Origin: Apoderus coryli
Lineage: Eukaryota > Arthropoda > Insecta > Coleoptera > Attelabidae
Direction: 5' to 3'
DNA length: 64,000 nucleotides
Assembly (NCBI GenBank): GCA_911728435.2
Contig: OU452210.1
Span: forward strand, 3,162,001 to 3,226,000
Shown one piece after another: positions 22,640 through 34,186 of the stretch. The number at the start of each line of letters is the position of its first letter. Position 1 is the first letter of the stretch. A program made the translations under genes and the position numbers. A model generated the notes under the pieces. It saw only the letters and a program-made list of their open reading frames with translations. It had not been told where the DNA came from and ran no database searches.

Positions 22640-23260
22640 TTTTTTTAAGTCGTTAGAAAGTTTGACCACAGTATTGTCCTGCAGAAATTTTCAGAAGGTC
22701 ACTAATATGAACATGGGGCTACCCTTCGACGACAGATTTAGTTTTGCTGGGCATGTGGTTGAGATGGTTTCCGGCCTCATATATGTCTGCTTGGATTCCA
22801 CTCAAATAGCTTAGAAAAGTTCCAGCGTAGATTTGCTAACTAATTTTTTTCAATCCAATCATGGGATTCTCTACCTTTTTAGCTGTTCCTTTCAATAAAC
22901 TTAGATACTATTATGAAGATGCCTCGTTCCTGTTTTTGATATAAAATAAATGGTTATTATCATAAAACTTACAGTGCAATGCGGCTACAATATTATTATC
23001 AACGACTTTCTGTATCGTGCTAAAAGTATTTTATCTCTTGTTGCCAGCCCAACCGTTGTCCAAGTAATAGGTCAGACCCCAAATAGAGTATTGTATTCGT
23101 ATTTTTGTCCTAAAAAGAGAAATAGTTACTGATGGTTTCATGGCCTCCAAATGTGGACATTTATCTCCTTTTTATAAATATACTACTTCAGTCAATGTTC
23201 TGAAGAAATTTAAGCGCTAAGCTACTTTCATTTAGACTATTCAATGATTCGGGGCCAATC
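22640..23260 (+). pseudogene. Weak non-LTR reverse transcriptase C-terminal relic
   Basis: Scattered frames resemble the post-catalytic region of insect reverse transcriptases: FDDRFSFAGHV (normally FDxxLSFxxHI) around 22720-22760, and FQRRFAN (normally VQRRFLR) near 22820. Translation beyond that has only loose resemblance. Many stops. Could be coincidental in part. Confidence 0.35.
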
Positions 23261-24594
23261 GTCTACACGCGATCCAAATTAAGCCATCTGGCTCTAAACT
23301 GACATAAAGAATGTTATTTGCTGTGACACAATAATATATTTCTTTTAAAGTGGAATTTCCGCAACATTCACAATATTTGTACACCATCATTAAGTTTTAG
23401 TTGATTTTTATATTCCGATATAAGCCTCTCGCCGTTACTATGACATCACCGGAAAATGATGTTTTCGAGCTATGTTGTGGTGAATTAAAATGGAACAGAA
23501 AAAAATTATTGAACTACAAAAAGAGGTATGTAAAGTAACATTTTTAAACTTTCCAATTGCTAAGTGACCTAACAATATTTACATTTCCATTTTACACAAT
23601 CTAGCTGGCATAATTATTATACAAACTGTCAGACCTATCTGGGAAAACAAATTTAAAAGAAAAAGCTCTAAAACTGGAAGCTAGTATACACATATTACTA
23701 GCTGGGAAACGGTGGTGAATCTATTATACCTATAAATTTAACATTTTTGCTATAAACTAAAACCATAAATTCCTGAAAGGTCACTCTGTATATGATACCA
23801 CAATATATTAATCAATAAAATAGTTTTCCACGTTCCAACACCAGAATATAAAATAAATAGCGAACACCGATGAAAAATCTACTTTAAACCATAAGTTAAA
23901 AGATGCCAACATTTTATTTAACTGTTTATAGAAAAAGTGGGCTATTCAAGCAATACAACTGAAATGCATACATACATACAGGGGCGGCTGGTGTATGAGA
24001 GCTGTAGAACCGCCAAAAATTATAAATAAATGACGAAATTAATATTTACTAATTAAATCATTCCAGGTATAGACCTCGGCTTTTAATCATTACAAACACA
24101 GTTTTCATATTGATAATATTTTGCAAAACTTCAGGCATCATTTGACAAATGGAGAGAGCCCGTCTCGGATATTAGCGCACCTAACTACCATCAACGGATA
24201 AGACAGTCGCCAAAAAGACATGTTCGTCTCTACGAGAGAGCTTCGACCTTTGCCCAACATCCCAGTTAAAACGTTTTTGGAGAGGTCCTACTTAATCATT
24301 AAACAAATTTTTTACTTACATTTGTATCTTTAAAAATCTAAAAGTTAATTCTTGTTCATGTTCGATATTTTAATCGGTTTTGAAGAAAAAATCGATTTAA
24401 TCCAGATTATATTCTTATCCTAGAAAGAAAACTAGGTAAGGTTAGGTTTTGTTAAAAAATCATTAATCCTGAAAATTTGTAAGAAACACAAAACAAATCG
24501 AATAAATATGAACCAGTGCTTCTTGATTGCCTCTGACTTCATCGGCAACCCCTTGTATTCTACCCGAACACTCCTAGGACAAATCAAGAGTTTC
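23261..24594. other. Intron spacer
   Basis: No coding exon fits the cyclase here. ACAGGGGCGGCTGG at about 23980 looks like a DNA-transposon or MITE end, but no partner end was found. A 12-codon ATG frame ending in a donor-like GAG|GTATGT at 23490-23525 is noted among rejected items. Confidence 0.4.
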
Positions 24595-25210
24595 TTTGTA
24601 GAGTCGTGGCGGGATTCTATGTGGCCAAGCAAATTCATACTCATACTCTATAATAGTCTTAAGATATACAATCTTTGTTGCAGATAGACTCGTCATAAAA
24701 ATAATAATAATAAAACAATGAACAATAAAATAACAAACAATAGTTGACTTCCACAACATTAATACATGTCAAAAAGAACACATAACACGTTAAAAATAAA
24801 TAATTACAATAAAAACAAGAAATCACAAATACACTACAATGAGGAAATCAATTGGTTGAGGCTGTAAAAGGCGTTACTCGTTAAAAATTTCCTCAATGTT
24901 CTTTTAAAAATATTCTCCGATTGGGAACTCCTCATCGCTGAAGAAAGCAAATTAAAATAAAAATACCCGGAATACAAGGGTGACTTCTTATAAAATTCAT
25001 GTTTAGGGCGAGGCAGACGCAACAAGTCCCCCCACCGAGTGGGGTAACCATGACCGTCCCCACAGGTGGCCGCCCGATCCCTAACCCTATAAACAGAAAC
25101 CAGCAGTTTGTATAGATAGATGCACGGAACCGTATGGTTTTGTCTAAAGGTCTTCCTAATCGCCCGTTTTTGCAGTATAAAAAACTCGGTCTATCTCCGT
25201 GCATCTACCC
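24595..25210 (-). pseudogene. Non-LTR retrotransposon C-terminus and 3' UTR, minus strand
   Basis: The frame at 25025-24834 reads LRLPRPKHEFYKKSPLYSGY and later SENIFKRTLRKFLTSNAFYS, ending at a stop. This is the characteristic C-terminus of Jockey/CR1-like elements (LPxxxxxFYKKSxxYxG and FKxxLRKFL). The preceding 180 bases (to about 25205) are GC-rich and hold shifted frames such as KPYGSVHLSIQTAG. The 3' UTR runs leftward and includes ATTATTATTATTTTTATGAC at about 24694-24713. Broken and 5' truncated; in the cyclase intron, antisense to the gene. Confidence 0.7.
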
Positions 25211-28200
25211 CACAGCGTATTGTTGTAAGAAATTAGGGCTTTTAGGCTGAAGGACCTCGGTCAATGGCCTTTTGGGGTTTTGTTTTGTTTGACCCGTAGT
25301 ATCTCCAGTTAACGGTTGTCCCATTGTTAATGAAACACCCTGTATATTATGCAGATATTATCCAATGGGTACAGCAGTTTGCACATTATTTAATCCACTT
25401 TATATTTGTTAACTACAATAAGACTACTCACATAAAGTTTCATTGATTAACTAGAACGCTAGAGACAAATTTAATCGCGTTTACCGTGAAATAAGAAAAT
25501 TATATAGGTAGCAATAACTGTAATTTATTCCAGAGGACATTTTCAAAATCAAACTAATTTATATCAGCCGCTTATTACTCAAATGTATTTGATAAGTACT
25601 ATAAACTGTAATAAAAAGTTATAGTAGTTAACCTAGGAAATTTCATGCTACATGAAGCAAAAAATACACATGGTATGAATTTTTCTCCTAATTTTGAAAA
25701 GTTACTTTTTATGTAAACCTACTTTTTCCATAACATCGGGAGCAGCGCTACGACACATTCTTATTTCCAATAGTACAGCAGCAATTCCGGAACATTAAAG
25801 AGTTAAAATTCGGATAATACAGATAATACGGAAACTCTATTTTTGACTAACCACGTAGATTGTTTTAGAGAGTTGGGAACTTTTAAAATAAGAGTATTAT
25901 TAAAAGAAGTTGATTATGTAGCTATTATTCTCTAATCATGGTCGCTACGGATCCCCAATAGTAAAAGCTCTGAGTGTTTTTATGATGCTTTATTTTTGAG
26001 TCAGTCCCTTCCAACAGCATAGCTTGATAGTTTTTTTTGTTCACGAAATCCCATAGCAAAAGAAAAGCTTATTGCATCAAAGACGCAATGTACAATATTA
26101 TTTATTTATCGTGAAATCGTTTGGTTATACCTAGTCAGTATACTGGTTATCCGGCCAGCACTGGTTGATTTATTTTTTGGACTATTAACAACTGTTAATT
26201 AGAGATAAGATTCCAAGGCCTGTAATGCTTTTTGTAGATGGCACCAAATCGTATATCTCACTATCGCAGTCAGTGTTTTTTAAAAATACTTACCTAAGTA
26301 ATTTTTTTGGGAACATAACAGATTAACACAATTTTTTAGTTTTCTCGTAAGGCATTATTATTATTATTTATCATAAAACGTATATATCATTCTAAGTACC
26401 TAGTCAGGTAAAAAGATTGACCGAGAGCTAATAAAATATCTTCTTTTTTTTAGTTTTAAGTGTTTTTTTACTAAAACGTTAGGGAAAAAATACAACAGCT
26501 TCTTCAGCTGGTAAAACACTCCAACGAAGAGTTTTTTATTAGACAAATTACAATTCAAAGACTCCTTTCATATCTAATTTGTCCACAAAATCAGTTTTTA
26601 CGTTTAAAGGAGTGAAGTGACCCATGGTGTAGGGTTCACGCCACTTAGCGCTGTCTTGCTGCTTTAAAAAACTGATTTCCAAAATAATATTCCACATGCT
26701 TTGATAAACGCGTTCGAAGTTATTTCGCAAAATATAGATTAATCGTTTTGTAAAAAAATGTTCACACTTTAATTAAAATGAAAATTGAAAATCAACTTGA
26801 GGCTTTGGGTTTCATTTGCCATCAAACCCACGATTCTATTTCGGTTAACGCTTAAGAACGCTAACTCGTAGTAATCCACGTAATTACATAATATAAATAG
26901 ACCATTGTAGAGTATGAAAGTTATAATTTCTATCAGTAAATTTGTGTTTACTTAATTCTTATAACCATTGAATGGTAAATAAAAAATAATTCAAGATGTT
27001 TTTACGAAAACTCCTTTCCGCAATAAAGTATACCTAGTTGGTAAATATAATAATTAGAATTTGTATATCGTGTGTCCAACTGCATTGTTGTCTGCTTTGT
27101 TATGAACGTTTATTGTTATTGAAGAGTAAATTTAAGGAATTGAGATATGTCTACATTTACGGAGATCAATTTCCCCTAGTTATTTTGTCAAAACCAGGCT
27201 TGCCAGGTAAATAGTATTTCTCAAAATGTTGTTAATAAAAATATATATTAATAATAGTAAATCAGTTTATTTGCAGTTCTATAAAACAAAACAAAAATTA
27301 TATATCTTATAACTTACGAAGTAAATAATGTAGAACTACAAATAGGGTTAAAAAGTCAGTATAAATCTTAGCCCTGTGAAAAACAAAAACAACAAAAGAC
27401 ATAATCATATCTTATCCTTAAAAAAAAACACAATCAGAAAAAGCACAAACAGTATTACTTTCTAAATTAACATTAATAATATATACCTATATATCAAAAT
27501 TAGAAAAAGAGATTAGAAGATGAGATAAGCATCAAAAACAATTCTTAATAATAAAATAATTGTTAGAAGGATCTCGTACGGCCACCAGATTCGAATCGAA
27601 AAGTAGTATTCAAGTATACGAGACTAAGGTTGGCAGTGTTACACACACGTTCCACGCAGCCCAGGTCCAGATAGATATAAAATGTATTATAGATATTTAT
27701 TGTTTTGATTGATCTTTATCAGATTTTTTCATAATTTTCTATTTTGGAATATCCTTGATTATTGTTTCTATTGTTGTAGTGGATTGTGGACTCGAAATAC
27801 GTAACATTATATTTCATATAATCATGTGAGAAATAAACTTTAATTTCAAACTGAATATAAATTTATTATTATTATAGTGTGTTATTTGTCCAAAGCTCTT
27901 TTACTAAATATAATCCTTTTGCTATGTGATATTCATAGTTTGTTTACGTTGAAGATTTTATATAAAAAAATCCATTTAAAGTGGAAAAATCACAAACATT
28001 ATGCGGCATAGAATATGCTTTAGGTAAGAAAACTCCAGAAAGTTATTTTTGCACCGTGACAGGAAACTTAGTAATGAGGGCGGAAATCCGGAAAGCAGCG
28101 ACATGAAAAAAAAAATCATTTAAGCTTACTTATTTCTTTAAAATCTCGATTATTCCATCGTTCTTCAGAAGAGTGAATTCAAACATCTAGGGTACAATAT

Positions 28201-28299
28201 ATAATATAGTTTTTACGAACCATACATACACACACATATTCTTATTTTTTAACGTTATCTGAAGAATTAGTTATTATTTTACATTTAGGGGAAAAAATA
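25211..28299. other. Intron spacer, AT-rich
   Basis: GAAACACCCTGTATATTAT at 25327-25345 is one of several ACACCCTGTATA-type element ends in the window. GATTCGAATCG at about 27590 resembles a tRNA B box, but no cloverleaf can be drawn. No coding exon recognised. A small minus-strand frame at 26548-26730 has no motif. Confidence 0.4.
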
Positions 28300-28301
28300 T
28301 A

Positions 28302-28430
28302 CAGTGCTTTCATTTTAAAACTTGCCCGAATAACTCGTAATCTACAGCGATTTTCAGCAAAAACACGTCAATTTTGCTTTTGAGGTAGAACCTAAAAACC
28401 ACTGTTGGTTCAATTTCGTGTTCCACACCT
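28302..28430 (-). mobile_element. Terminal region of an IS630/Tc1-like transposon
   Basis: Starting after TA (28300-28301), the terminus CAGTGCTTTCATTTTAAAAC, then CGAATAACTCGTAATCTA, CGATTTTCAGCAAAAACACG and TCAATTTTGCTTTTGA, matches the reverse complement of the right end of the 50314-50598 element almost base for base. Homology includes the ACTGTTGGTT word near 28400. It is the transposase-3' end of the element, with the transposase relic at 28799-28619 on the same strand. The other terminus was not found. Confidence 0.8.
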
Positions 28431-28618
28431 TCACCCCCGCAGCCACCGCAACTGTTTAATTTTAAATGTCACCCCCTATCATGTGACATATCCTTTTTAG
28501 TAGCTTAAAAAGTTGTATCCGTATACAATCTGTTTCTGAGATAAAGGCATACATTAAAGTAGTAGACAAAAAATCGTAAAATATTGTATTAATTGCTCAA
28601 AGTGAGCTCTATCATTTT

Positions 28619-28799
28619 CTAAACAAAAATGCATGCTATTTTCAAATTCTTGCACCGACTTTTTGTAATTTTCCCGAGATATTTGTCTGCAGGCTGGAGT
28701 GATTCTAGTTTTGAGTCTTCTGGCTGAGTTTTATAAACTTCAGATTTTAAGTACCCACAAAGAAAAAAGTCCAATGGCGTTAAATCTTTGGTTAAGTTA
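28619..28799 (-). pseudogene. Transposase C-terminal fragment (DDE superfamily, mariner/IS630-like)
   Basis: Read on the minus strand, a 60-codon open frame starts TKDLTPLDFFLCGYLKSEVY and ends IACIFV with TAG at 28621-28619. DLTPLDFFLWGYLKS-type wording is the third-catalytic-Asp block of IS630/Tc1/mariner-like transposases common in insects, associated with DUF4817-type N-termini. The first two catalytic residues are missing: similarity stops at about 28799, where unrelated sequence begins. Its stop codon lies about 190 bases from the conserved terminal region, as expected for the 3' end of such an element. Confidence 0.75.
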
Positions 28800-29030
28800 A
28801 GTTGTTAAGTTTATCGAATGAATATTTAAGTTGGATAACATAAACAATGACCGGAAATTTAGTAATAAACTTAATTATTCAATTATTAATGCCCTGCAAT
28901 ACATTTGAGACGAACATCTAAAAAATGGACGTCCAATTTTTATTAATGCATATATAGATACCCTTATCACATTCCTTGTGTGATTTATCTTTAAATGTCA
29001 AAATAATTGATTGAGGTTTGTTACTTTCAG
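28800..29030. other. End of the 7.3 kb intron
   Basis: No features; terminates in TTACTTTCAG (29021-29030), a good acceptor. Confidence 0.6.
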
Positions 29031-29429
29031 GGCAAAGGAAAGGTGACAACATATTGGTTAAATGGCGAGAAAGAAGGAAATAAATACAAAAGTGAGAACG
29101 ATATAAATAATTTGGCACTGGATGGTATGCTACAAAATCACAGGCCGAGCACACCAATACCATATCACGTATTAGGTGAAAATAGCATGCATCCAAGAAT
29201 AACACGGTTATCTGATATACCTAATGAAATCGAGGAAGTATTGTCTGAAGATACCCAACAAATCAGTAGAAAAACTTTAGCACGAAAAGACGCTAAAATT
29301 AAAGTTAATCTGGATATAGAAATGAATAATGTGGTTGGTAAGGAAAATTCCAGAAAATTGGAGACAGAAAGGGAACAAGAGGTACCTCTATTATCTGTTA
29401 CCTCAGCATCATTCGATTCTTGTGTATAA
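29031..29429 (+). CDS. Receptor guanylate cyclase, last coding exon with C-terminal tail
   Basis: 132 codons plus TAA (29427-29429). The first residues GKGKVTTYWLNGEKEG complete the catalytic domain. About 116 further residues form a hydrophilic, low-conservation tail containing an acidic patch (SDIPNEIEEVLSEDTQQ). It ends D-S-C-V, a class I PDZ-ligand pattern (Ser at -2, Val at 0). A long tail with a PDZ ligand is reported for Drosophila Gyc76C, where it binds the GIPC-type protein Kermit; I infer the same type here. The tail carries no domain I recognise. Phase and acceptor agree with the previous exon. Confidence 0.92.
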   Translation, partial: GKGKVTTYWLNGEKEGNKYKSENDINNLALDGMLQNHRPSTPIPYHVLGENSMHPRITRLSDIPNEIEEVLSEDTQQISRKTLARKDAKIKVNLDIEMNNVVGKENSRKLETEREQEVPLLSVTSASFDSCV

Positions 29430-29860
29430 AAATAACTTCCACTAAGTTATACAACGTGAGTGGCTCTTTTCAAAAACCGAGTTTTATTTAAGAAAAATTT
29501 TGAAAATGATTACCTTTAAATGTTAAATATTGCTGATTTCACTTTTCATATTAAAAAAAAAAGCTTTTTTGTTGAAGGTTCAAGAATTTAACTCATAAAC
29601 ATACCCCAAAACACTTATTTTGTTTTCGTATGGTAGCTTTTCTAAGAGATACCATAAAATCTACTGTAATTAATTAATTAACTAAATTAATCGTTTCGTA
29701 CGTTTACTTTGTTTCTTAAAGTTTTAGTTAGCTTAGCACTATAAGATATTGGGGGTCATGTAAGATTCTTGATTTATATAAACAATATGAATTCGAATAG
29801 AAAGAGTTGTTTACTTTATCCTCCAAGATTGTTTAGATATCCTTTATAAATAAATAAATC
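29430..29860 (+). other. Likely 3' UTR with polyadenylation signals
   Basis: Follows the cyclase stop codon. Overlapping AATAAA hexamers at 29849-29854 and 29853-29858 are candidate polyadenylation signals. The real cleavage site is unknown, and such hexamers are common in AT-rich DNA. Confidence 0.4.
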
Positions 29861-31178
29861 ATTAATAATAAGTAGTCGTGATATACTCAACTCAACTACA
29901 TAAAGTCATGCCACTAACTCAGTTTGTAAAAGTGTTTCTGGAAAAGAAAATGTAATTCATTTTGTAACACACTGCATATTATATTACTACTTTAAAATGA
30001 GCTACTCATAATGTTGTTTAATAAGGATAAGAAACTTTTTAGTTGTTTTTCTAATGAAAATCCAATTTAATCAAACCAAGAACACTATATTATACGTATA
30101 GGTATATTTTGTATTTTCCATTTGATTCTGCATGTACAAGTGCCTACAAAATATGCTTTCTAAATATAAATTATATTTTCCTGCGCGTTTAAAATTAATG
30201 ACATATGACCTTGATATCGACCAATCATGAACTATAATCAATGAATTAAGAGAATTATGCCAAAGGATATAAAATTTACAAATTATTAATCGAATTCTTC
30301 TAGGCATGGGGTACAAATTTCTTTAATCTTTTTGAAATGTATAGAATTATAGTCAGTATAGAATAAACAACGTCGAAGTTTAATAACGTGTCCTACTAAT
30401 CATCAAACACTAAACATTTGTAAAATTATGTGTTTAAAGAAATACGTGTAGTAATTAATATTATTAATAGTCGATTTTGAACACTACATACCTTTATCCC
30501 TGGATATTTTTTTAAAATTTTTGGTAACTATATACTTATACCTAAAACTCTCTGTTTTCTGTATTTTCATAAAATGGCCCACGCAGGAAAATAAAAATCG
30601 AGCGGTTTGAAATTCTTTAAGCGCTACCAGCTAAATTGATTTACAAATTTAGTTCCAAGTTAAAAATTCACAGAGCATGTAGGTATATATTCCCTATACA
30701 AAACTATTGAGGAAACCAATTCATTAAATCTTTCCGGGTATGATATTTTTTAGAGGCTGGAAATTTTTCCTTATTCAACTATTTTTATAAATTAACTTCT
30801 GCCTTTGGGTGACTTACGTTGCTTAGGAATTAGTTTTCAGGTTGGTTATTTTCACTGGAATGCAATATTTAAATTTTACATTAAAAAACATATTTCCTCT
30901 TATGTGTCTAAGATTTGTGGCTAAAACTTAATGAATAAAATAATACAGTGTCAAAATCAAAAAATTAATTACTTTGAAAGTAACAAGAGAGATTATGAAG
31001 GAAATACAAGCAACCTTAAGGAAAATACTATAAAATGCTTTACAAATGGTTGGAAGACCGACAAGGAGACTGGAGCAGGAGTAGTATTGGGACCATGAAC
31101 GAGATATAAGCAGCAATAAGGAATAGGCACCAAATATTACAGAATAAATATAATAATATATTCAAATTGTCAGTAGTG
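29861..31178. other. AT-rich intergenic stretch
   Basis: Minus-strand open frames at 30071-30316 and 30928-31116 have no recognised motif and low complexity. Nothing else seen. Confidence 0.4.
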
Positions 31179-31389
31179 TCACTAGCAATTATTGTCTAAG
31201 AAATAACAACCGAAAAAGTAGGAGTGGAGTCGAAAGATATGTTATTTTTATTATTTTAAAGGCAGTCAACTAAATTTGTTGGAAGAACGAGAAATACAAA
31301 AACAATTAAAACATAACAAAAATTTTTGTTTAAACCAACACCACCCTTACTTTTTCGGTTGTTATTTCTTAGAAAATAATCGCTAGTGA
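31179..31389. mobile_element. Small foldback element with about 50-base inverted arms
   Basis: The left arm (TCACTAGCAATTATTGTCTA, then AGAAATAACAACCGAAAAAG) is matched at the right by the complement of CTTTTTCGGTTGTTATTTCT and ATCGCTAGTGA. The inner 25 bases are identical, with a few differences toward the ends. The 100-base interior is A-rich without coding. A transcript would fold into a stable hairpin. No transposase family could be assigned. Confidence 0.75.
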
Positions 31390-31484
31390 AGTATTGCATG
31401 TTGCTGTTCGACAAATTATGATGATATGTAAATTAAATGAGAAAAAATTGTTTATGTATACTTATATACTGTATTCCCTTATAG

Positions 31485-31560
31485 TTTGCTGGCCTGATGA
31501 TGGTGTGCATATTACAGTGAAACCCGTAGCCATAAATAAAAGCAAAAATTGTGAGATTAA
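31485..31560 (+). repeat. Hammerhead-like or Penelope-like terminal word
   Basis: GCCTGATGATGGTGTGC, then CAGTGAAACCCGTAGCC. The words CTGATGA and GAAAC in this order and spacing occur in hammerhead ribozyme motifs carried by Penelope-like elements. However, stem II does not pair as written, so this is at most a decayed copy. Confidence 0.3.
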
Positions 31561-31689
31561 GTCTTAATTATTTCATTTGAAAATTGAATTTTAAAAATGA
31601 ACTCACAAAGGGTTTCTCAGATTGTTAAGAATAATAATATATATAAATACAATTTGGTAATCTTTGCCTACACCATCGCAGTGCACTCT

Positions 31690-32240
31690 AATACCCAGTC
31701 AACAATATAGCTCAAAAAGGTGGATGGATGGCAATACCTAGACAAACTGATTTAGTTACTCAGACAGTAGGGAAACGAGGAAGCCAACCAACTAGCAAAT
31801 CAGGGGCAAAATCCTCATTTAATCCTCATTTGTAGTACATCAACCATATTGTCGCTAAGGGAAGAGCATATGCAAAGAGATGTTTAACGTTTAATAGCTC
31901 AAAGAAAGTAAGCGAGCAGCACCCTGTCAAAACCTTCGTGAGACAGTATATTATCACATATATTCCTTGAAAAATGCCATCACGAAAAAGCAAAAGTCCA
32001 TTTGGATCTCAATAAATGCGGATTACATATTCTTAGAAAGATTTTACAGTGCCCACTGTCGCATGAAGAAGCATATTGGACGATTGGGCCTAGACGAAAC
32101 TGATGAAGAAATTCTGCAGGGCAAAGGAAGGAAGTCCCGACCATCTGATAACAAAATATGTCGCCAGCTATTACAAGATGGAGAGCTATCATCTCTGAAA
32201 CCAAGTTAATTTAGTTTACCAGAGCTCTGGATAGGGAGCT
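31690..32240 (+). pseudogene. Non-LTR retrotransposon relic (end of RNase H and C-terminus)
   Basis: One frame near 31765-31820 reads GNEEANQLANQGQNP, the end of an RNase H domain (normally GNExADxLAxxG). At 31967-32209 the frame has FYSAHCRMKKHIGRLGLDET, matching the LTGHCxLxxHLxxhGL block that follows RNase H in many insect elements; the expected Cys-rich segment after it is lost. Frame changes between the two parts show decay. Confidence 0.6.
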
Positions 32241-33640
32241 TTAACTTCAAACAAACTTCCTCATACTAACTGGTTTGCATCATTTATCAAATAACAAGAA
32301 ATTCGAAATTTAATTAGTCAGTTTTTAGTAAATACAATATCAAATATCTCTTCTCTCTTATTACATTAACATTTTCCTCATTATTTAGGTAAAATCTATA
32401 CATGAAATAAACAGTACAGCTTTCCACTATTAAAATAAGATCAATTTCATTTATGTAATAGAAGCTTGTGTAAAACATTGTGCCCCAAAAAGTTTAAATG
32501 AACTGATTACGTATATATCCGTGTATTTTTTGTACAATGAAAGTAGGGCGATTTAGACTATAGAAAACATTGAGAAAAGCGCATTATGTCTCATTATTTT
32601 CAATGTTTTCCAGATATAACAACTACGTAGTTATCATCTTTTTTTCTAAAATTCTCATCTAAATGCTATTCGTTAGAAAATACTTAGATTATATTACTAA
32701 TATAGTGATTTTGGTTTAACAATAAAAAAAGTTTTTCAATAATTAAAGGAGCTTAAAATGTCATACACCTCATAGTTGCTCAGAATTTTTGGTATAATTT
32801 GTTCTCGCCTGCTTACAATGATGACCACAAATGTTAACTGTATGCCTACTTACAAGTACCTACGCAAAAAATCAAATGTATTGATATAGACACAACAATA
32901 TATATATTAAAAATGTTAGATCTAGAAATAAGGCTCATATACTTAGATTGATGTAATAAAATTGTGGTGACCATATTATTGAACCAAAATAATGATAGTC
33001 CTTGCGACTAAGGTAAAAAATTTATTCGTCAGCGAACTTCTGTTCTAGTATTTTGCAAACTTTATGGCCTGGTCTTATCATCAGTTATGCCCATGCACTA
33101 GACTTCCTGTCAGATAATATCTTAAACTAATGTCATTTCAGTTCAATATAGAGTGTGCGGAACGGATGTCATAAAAGCGACTCTAAATATCGATTACCTA
33201 ACGTTGTTATTTACGCGAAAAGTGGACCGCTGAAAATAATATATCATAAATGCGTCATAATCTTTGCTGTTATTCAGCACATTTGCTACACTAAATCACT
33301 GGATTTTTTCATACCATCGTTGATAAATTATTCAATCAATCAAATTAGTGAAGTAGTAGCATTTTCCATCAGATGATGTCCTTTCATTTGAGTTCTCGAA
33401 ATATTGATTGAAAAATACAATCAAAAATACATGGAATCAAAATCAATTCGTTCAAAACTGTGAATTAGTTTCACTGCGTGATATATTTCCTTAAATTAAA
33501 AGGAATAAAAAAGTGATGTTCTGAAAAAAGACCAACCTTTTTTGTAATAATAGAATAAATGACATAATATAGAAAATCAAAGCAAATTACCAATTGAAAA
33601 TTCGTAATTAAAATCGTGGACAAGTGCTAGATAGGTTACT
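32241..33640. other. AT-rich intergenic stretch
   Basis: No supportable feature. A + strand frame at 33155-33376 has no recognised motif. Confidence 0.4.
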
Positions 33641-33652
33641 TTTATACATTAC

Positions 33653-33691
33653 AGTATCCATGACAATAACTTCGGTATTGTCATGGATACT
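33653..33691. repeat. Perfect 16-base hairpin
   Basis: AGTATCCATGACAATA, loop ACTTCGG, then the exact complement TATTGTCATGGATACT. No T run follows and pairing does not extend beyond the stem. It is too short for a typical insect pre-miRNA. Function unknown. Confidence 0.85.
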
Positions 33692-34186
33692 CTATGGATT
33701 AACTAAAAGTTGATTTTTAACTTTTAGAGTAACTAGCTAAAACAGAGGCCACCAGGATATTGTTTTTAAACATTGTCGTTATTTTTATTTTTGACATTGA
33801 AATTATACCTATTATTATTATTACGTTCCTACAGCTACATGCTAGTCCTTTAATCCTGTATTGATTTTCGCAGCTAGCAGCTCGATATAAAACGAATTCC
33901 CATCAACTTCAAATAATTTAATTTCTTTGTGTTCGCAACTTTAAAATTATTTAAAATGCCGACAGCGATCGATATCCTGATGTATCCTATTTAAAGTTAA
34001 ATATTTTATCTCTTCTATTACAATTATTGTTGTATGCGCTCAGCTTAATTAACGCAATTTATAGGCAAAGTTCAGTTTATTTGAATAGTTAATAATAATT
34101 ATTCCCACGATTCCCACCCAGTAAACACATGTGTGGCAGGCCAACGCAACGCTGTCAAGTTGCATTGTGATAGGGACGAAGCTGTT

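Noticed and set aside
23490..23525. 12-codon ATG frame (MEQKKIIELQKE) ending at GAG|GTATGT
   Set aside because: Too short to separate from chance; lies inside the cyclase intron and has no promoter or following exon.
23978..24060. DNA transposon end CAGGGGCGGCTGG
   Set aside because: Only one end found, so it cannot be delimited or classified.
27585..27625. tRNA-like B box (GATTCGAATCG)
   Set aside because: No A box at the right distance and no cloverleaf can be drawn; at most a SINE remnant.
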